Assembly: GCA_947471745.1 (NCBI GenBank)
Contig: CANJKZ010000772.1
Location: 1,240,001 to 1,304,000, forward strand
Origin: Closterium sp. Naga37s-1
Taxonomy: Eukaryota > Streptophyta > Zygnematophyceae > Desmidiales > Closteriaceae
DNA: 64,000 nt
Direction of reading: 5' to 3'
This document shows, piece by piece, positions 61,001 to 64,000 of the stretch (position 1 is its first letter; each line of letters starts with the position of its first letter). The notes below the pieces were generated by a model. The model searched no databases. It had not been told where the DNA came from and saw only the letters and a program-made list of their open reading frames with translations. A program made the position numbers and the translations under genes.

Positions 61001-62900
61001 TCCTTACACTGAGCAGTCCGGAGGTCTTACAGAGCGTCGTGAGCCTGCGTCTCGTCCTGTCTCACCTGTTCGCACTGCTCGTCGCGCTCCTCGTTCGCGT
61101 CCTCCCCCTGTCCCAGGCACGCACACCATGGCACTCCGTCCTTCCTCTGTTCCACTGCGTGTTCCTCTGCCTGCTCCTCCTGAGTCCTCTCTTCCTGAGG
61201 TCCCTGACCCTGAGTCTGACCGAGCACGTGCTGCCAGTCCCACTGTCGCTCGTCTCCTTGCCACTGCTGTCACTGACCCGTCCTTTGAGTCTGCTGCTGC
61301 TTTTGCTCTCGTTGCTGAGCTACTTGACTTTGCTGCTGCCTGCCGTCTCGACTACGCCTCTGCTCTAGTTGCTGAGTCTGTACCTGCCAGTCCTCCGTCC
61401 GTCGGGGGTGAGTGTGCTCTTGACACGGACGTCCTTGAGGACAGGCAGGAGGACTTTGAGTGTCTTGCAGCTGCTGTACCTCGTTTCGCCTCCTTGCTGC
61501 TTGCCCCTGAGGGAGACCCGGATGCTCCTGACATCCCGACCCCGCGCTCTTACGCAGAGGCGATTACGGGTCCTTACTCCTCTCAGTGGCAGGCAGCTAT
61601 GGATGCCGAGATGGCATCCTGGAAGTCCACAGGCACTTACGTCGACGAGGTTCCCCCACCTGGGGTGAACATAGTCGATGGCATGTGGATCTTCAGGGTG
61701 AAGCGGCCGCCGGGTTCTCCGCCTGCCTTCAAGGCGCGTTACGTTGCTCGAGGTTTCAGTCAGCGACAGGGAGTTGACTACTTCCAGACCTTCTCCCCCA
61801 CCCCGAAGATGACTACTCTTCGGGTGTTGCTGCACGTAGCTGCTCAGCGTGACTACGAGTTACACTCCCTGGACTTCAGTACTGCCTTCCTGCAGGGCAG
61901 CCTGCACGAGGAGATCTGGCTGCGCCGACCACCTGGTTTCACTGGGTCGTTTCCTACAGGTACCCAGTGGAGCCTCCGCCGGCCAGTCTATGGTCTCTGC
62001 CAGGCGCCTCGCGAGTGGCACGACACACTCAGGACTACGCTTGCGGCTCTTGGGTTTGTTCCTTCTACAGTAGACCCGTCGCTGTTTCTACGCACTGACA
62101 CCTCGCTGCCGCCCTTCTACGTCCTAGTGTACGTCGACGACCTCGTCTTTGCCACGGCTGACACTGAGGCACTGACCCTAGTGAATTCCGAGCTGCAGAA
62201 GAGACATACCTGCACTGACCTGGGTGAACTGCGCAGCTACCTTGGCCTGCAGATCACCCGGGACAGAGCACGGCGCACCATCACACTGACTCAGTCACAC
62301 ATGGTGCACCAGGTCCTTCAGCGCTTCGGCTTCCAGTACTCCTCGCCACAGCTCACTCCTCTGTCTACCAGCCACTCGCTCTCAGCTCCACCTTCGGACG
62401 AGTCCGTAGAGCCGAGTGGTCCGTACCCAGAGCTTGTGGGTTGCCTCATGTACCTGATGACTTGCACTCGACCTGACCTCGCGTACCCTCTCAGCCTTCT
62501 GGCTCGCTACGTGGCTCCCGGTAGGCACCGAAATGTGCACTGGGATGCTGCGAAGAGGGTACTGCATTACCTGTGCAGTACGTCGGGCATGGGGCTTGTG
62601 CTTGGAGGACGGGGTCTTGTTGTCCTCACTGGTCACGCAGACGCCTCCTGGGTTGACGACTCAGCTACGCAGCGGTCGTCGCAGGGTTACACCTTCAGCC
62701 TTGGGTCCGGCTCGGTTTCTTGGCGGTCTACCCGCTCGTCTTCAGTTCTCAGCTCCAGCTGTGAGGCTGAGATCTACGCTGGAGCCATGGCTGCTCAGGA
62801 GCTACGCTGGCTCACCTACTTGTTGACCGACCTGGGAGAGCAGCCTCGTTCGCCTCCAGTCCTGTACGTAGACAACAAGGCCATGATAGCCTTGTGTTAG
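58098..62900 (+). CDS. Copia 2 polyprotein (gag tail, protease, integrase, RT, RNase H), gag capsid missing
   Basis: The frame is open from 57990; the first sensible ATG is 58098. It starts with a Gly-rich region and two copies of TPQQLREW, then a zinc knuckle-like CPYVIRTGDRAGQTC plus GTFGHTQSRC. Protease loop FTLDSGASRCFF follows, then 46 codons from a solo LTR, then LLWHHRLGHPSLPRLRGM. The integrase has LRLHSDRGGEFSSDL but QQNGIAARRIG, where the catalytic Glu is Ala. A 23-codon in-frame deletion removes sequence before DVWGP. RT box VLVYVDDLVFA is intact. A TAG (62898-62900) in place of CAG ends RNase H before its last Asp block (ADVFTKAL at about 63025). The capsid-like domain present in copia 1 (13430-14020) is absent. 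Confidence 0.9.
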   Translation: MTSLRRRGGSGDGGGGGSGGGGGRPSSRCGAVRWGASGGGQQRQRESLTPQQLREWCTSRGGGGGSSGGHSTAFQLGVPGGGLTHLQWRPRETLTPQQLREWYVQRGASPSSVRCPYVIRTGDRAGQTCGTFGHTQSRCFSCLSDTWRAEFGDATELPRWLELARQRVDIFALDYDAILTAMYALSFSAEGDCSRCVPPDPGVAAAALGASASGTPPGTAPAEALHSFTLDSGASRCFFRDSTTLTPLPAPVPVRLADPSGGPVVASSVKLISAIVYLGCSGVVPRGYNTYVLSICTHLIPSSIILFVNYLTSSSTVLPCPAVPSGSLSGLHLPSISTNLVSTAALQDAMVTTTTPGGQRVSICTCTWTGRHLATFTRRPGSSLYTLATEPPQVAASAQVSASGQVADSCSCRLLSHQTLLWHHRLGHPSLPRLRGMHSRLLVSGLPRSLPPLPPSPAPHCLPCVEGRQMDVWGPARVSGQGGGRYFLLVVDDYTRYTTVFPLRSKGEVSAVLIPWIRTVRLQLRARFGQDLPVLRLHSDRGGEFSSDLLRDFCRGEGITQTFTLPDSPQQNGIAARRIGLVMEVARTSMIHAAAPHFLLPFAVRYAAHQLNLWPRVSLPETSPTLRWTGKVGDASVFRVWGSRAFVRDTSADKLSARAIPCVFLGFVPDAPGWQFYHSTSRRVLPSQDVTFDESVPFYHLFPYRSAPSPPPPLFLAPGLPPVDPLPPQGPAPSGVSHVDPLPGTAPVQVAVVSGAAPGAASGGAASGGAEPGGAGSEGAGSGGAEPEGVEPGGAESEGAEPEGAESEGAESGGAEPRGAASSGGPTGASPRLSSQQLREWLVQRAHRRSGAPGAGEPGGAGAGGAAVTTGVGDPREPGAAGAGGAGAGVAGVGGPGAGGAGAAGAGAVDPGAGGAGGPVRPRPYFVPLLQQVLGVPSSTGLPPPFLCPPPDQSQPPLQPASPLPVPSPYTEQSGGLTERREPASRPVSPVRTARRAPRSRPPPVPGTHTMALRPSSVPLRVPLPAPPESSLPEVPDPESDRARAASPTVARLLATAVTDPSFESAAAFALVAELLDFAAACRLDYASALVAESVPASPPSVGGECALDTDVLEDRQEDFECLAAAVPRFASLLLAPEGDPDAPDIPTPRSYAEAITGPYSSQWQAAMDAEMASWKSTGTYVDEVPPPGVNIVDGMWIFRVKRPPGSPPAFKARYVARGFSQRQGVDYFQTFSPTPKMTTLRVLLHVAAQRDYELHSLDFSTAFLQGSLHEEIWLRRPPGFTGSFPTGTQWSLRRPVYGLCQAPREWHDTLRTTLAALGFVPSTVDPSLFLRTDTSLPPFYVLVYVDDLVFATADTEALTLVNSELQKRHTCTDLGELRSYLGLQITRDRARRTITLTQSHMVHQVLQRFGFQYSSPQLTPLSTSHSLSAPPSDESVEPSGPYPELVGCLMYLMTCTRPDLAYPLSLLARYVAPGRHRNVHWDAAKRVLHYLCSTSGMGLVLGGRGLVVLTGHADASWVDDSATQRSSQGYTFSLGSGSVSWRSTRSSSVLSSSCEAEIYAGAMAAQELRWLTYLLTDLGEQPRSPPVLYVDNKAMIALC
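58896..59038 (+). mobile_element. Solo copia-type LTR inside the copia 2 reading frame
   Basis: The 133-bp LTR (58901-59033) starts TGTCAAACTTATATCTGC and ends ATCTCACA. It is flanked by AGTTC (58896-58900, 59034-59038). It is related to the copia 1 LTR. LTR plus duplicate is 138 bp, exactly 46 codons, with no stop in the polyprotein frame. Confidence 0.93.
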
Positions 62901-63111
62901 GAGCACAGACTGGAGCACAGAACGAAGCACATCGCTCTGCGATACTTCCTTGCTCGAGAGTTACAGCAGCGTGGTCAGCTTCGTCTAGCGTACGTGGCCA
63001 CTCGGGCCAACACTGCTGATGTCTTCACCAAGGCACTTCCGCCTGGTGACCATCAGCGCTTTGTTACTGTGTTAGGCCTTGTGCCTACTTTGCCTCACTT
63101 ACTTACTGCCT
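62901..63111 (+). pseudogene. Copia 2 RNase H C-terminus beyond premature stop
   Basis: The same frame continues EHRLEHRTKHIALRYFLARE, LAYVATRANTADVFTKALPP and ends with a natural TGA at 63111, so the only break is the CAG-to-TAG change. Confidence 0.85.
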
Positions 63112-63305
63112 GACTCTGCCTGTACTGTGATCTATCTATATACCTGCATGTCACTGTATTGTTTGTTCTCTGTATATAACTCTGCATGTGAACTGGCCTT
63201 GTGGCCCTTTGCTTGTGCTCGGACTGTGTGGTGACTTTGTGATCCACCCTGAGCTTGCTTTGCTTTTCTTGACTGGTCTTGTGACCATTACTTGTTCTGG
63301 CTATC

Positions 63306-63327
63306 CCCCACTTCGCCTATGGGGGTG
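63306..63327 (+). other. Copia 2 polypurine tract block
   Basis: CCCCACTTCGCCTATGGGGG then TG abuts the 3' LTR. Confidence 0.88.
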
Positions 63328-63488
63328 TGTCAAACATATATGCTTAGTTATATCTAGGCTTAGTTCATGTGTTTACATTTGTCTAGGCTATAGTGGGTTT
63401 AGCCTTAGGGGGTACAGAATTCTCTCGACATTCTACTTGTACCCTTCCTTGTTTCCTAGTCAATCATTCTCACCTAAGGATTCTAACA
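63328..63488 (+). repeat. Copia 2 3' LTR
   Basis: It is 161 bp and by eye identical to 55097-55257. It is followed by GTGAG. Confidence 0.95.
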
Positions 63489-63493
63489 GTGAG

Positions 63494-64000
63494 TGCGCAG
63501 GTACCCAAATGCGGTTGGTGCCTGTTTTTACGTAATAGACTCCCTTAGCTTCTGGCAGTTGTTGTGAATTTCCGGTCGTGAAAAATGGGTCGGTACTGTA
63601 TCCGTGGGTGAATAGGCCTGTTAACAGTGGGTTGGTTTGGGCGAGTAGGATGGCGTGGAGTTGGGCGGTAGGACGTGTGAGTGCGTCGGCGATGTTTGAT
63701 GCGCCTTTTTTGTACGTGACTGTGTAGTGGAAGTTGGACTCCATATAGTCCAACCAGCGGGCGGGTTAAGATTCGGTTGGGCGCGGAGGTCCTGTAGTGA
63801 TGGGTGATCTGTCCGTACTGTCCCGTCGGCGCCAGTCAGGTAGCATCGCCACACTTTGAACGCGTGCACGATCGCCAGCATTTCGCGATCGTGTGTCGGG
63901 TAGTTGCGTTCGGGCGGGTGCAGCTTGCGGGACTCGTACACGATTGGTTGGAGGCCGTTCCCGAAGTCCTGCAACAGTACAGCTCCCACGACGATGTCAC
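63494..64000 (-). pseudogene. pol: Gypsy copy 2 RNase H, cut by window end
   Basis: Minus-strand translation gives MGAVLLQDFGNGLQPIVYES, REMLAIVHAFKVWRCYLTGA and, after a frameshift near 63770, YTVTYKKGASNIADALTRPT. It shows the uninterrupted sequence (YESRKLHPPERNY) into which miniature element A inserted in gypsy copy 1. Confidence 0.88.

Larger units (their letters stand above)
55092..63493 (+). mobile_element. Ty1/copia element 2, young, identical LTRs
   Basis: LTRs are 55097-55257 and 63328-63488, 161 bp each with no difference that I can see. The target duplication is GTGAG (55092-55096, 63489-63493). It lies in opposite orientation between the RNase H and integrase of gypsy copy 2. 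The interior has a long GC-rich leader, a polyprotein of about 1,600 codons lacking the gag capsid region, and a polypurine block at 63306. It also contains a solo LTR (58896-59038). Confidence 0.96.
53489..64000 (-). mobile_element. Second Ty3/gypsy copy, split by copia 2, 5' end outside window
   Basis: The 3' LTR is 53489-53815. In element sense it is preceded by a polypurine tract, chromodomain, integrase (53880-55091) and, beyond copia 2, RNase H (63494-64000). It is the same family as the element at 5722-24690 and preserves several codons that are mutated there. The 5-bp flank next to the LTR is ACAAG. Confidence 0.93.

Overview
This window is eukaryotic nuclear DNA, most likely from the green plant lineage and plausibly a streptophyte alga. 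It holds intron-rich genes with short pyrimidine-rich introns: a COG8 Golgi-tethering subunit, a SPIKE1-type DOCK GEF, a mitochondrial-type glycine-rich RNA-binding protein and a rhodanese-domain protein. It also holds Ty3/gypsy chromovirus, Ty1/copia, miniature LTR and Tc1/mariner-pogo type transposons. A desmid such as Closterium is only a guess. No bacterial, organellar, rRNA or tRNA signal was seen.

Layout. 1-5426: 3' part of COG8 (+). 5722-24690: one Ty3/gypsy chromovirus (LTR 331 bp, target duplication GCCTG) swollen from about 5.5 kb to 19 kb by nested insertions. These are a miniature LTR element in its RNase H (9110-10597), a Ty1/copia element in its chromodomain (12202-21156) which itself holds a second miniature element (18638-20160), and a pogo-like DNA transposon in its 3' LTR (21562-24616). 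Every one has an intact target-site duplication, so the order of events can be read. 25372-44801: a complete SPIKE1/DOCK gene (+). My 26-exon model stays in frame throughout (5,871 nt, 1,956 residues). 45573-47851: four-exon glycine-rich RNA-binding protein with a probable mitochondrial presequence. 48384-50732: rhodanese-domain gene. 51385-52853: truncated copia remnant (-). 53489-64000: a second gypsy copy (-), split by a young copia element (55092-63493) with identical LTRs.

The most unusual signal is in the host genes. Most SPIKE1 exons, and several in COG8, the RNA-binding gene and the rhodanese gene, are accompanied by partial tandem copies of themselves that carry one splice junction each. 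In several places the duplicated unit has become a short minisatellite phased on a 5' splice donor: 17 bp with about 21 GTAAGC donors at 48534-48907, 17 bp with six GTGAG donors at 1952-2041, and units of 36, 41 and 172-176 bp in SPIKE1. Copies carry stops and frameshifts, while one chain of exons keeps a perfect frame.

The second theme is a set of copia-type elements that look mobilised in trans. The young copia at 55092-63493 lacks the gag capsid region, has Ala in place of the integrase catalytic Glu, and reads in frame through a solo LTR. Two miniature elements share its polypurine-tract block and terminal bases. This points to an active autonomous relative elsewhere in the genome.
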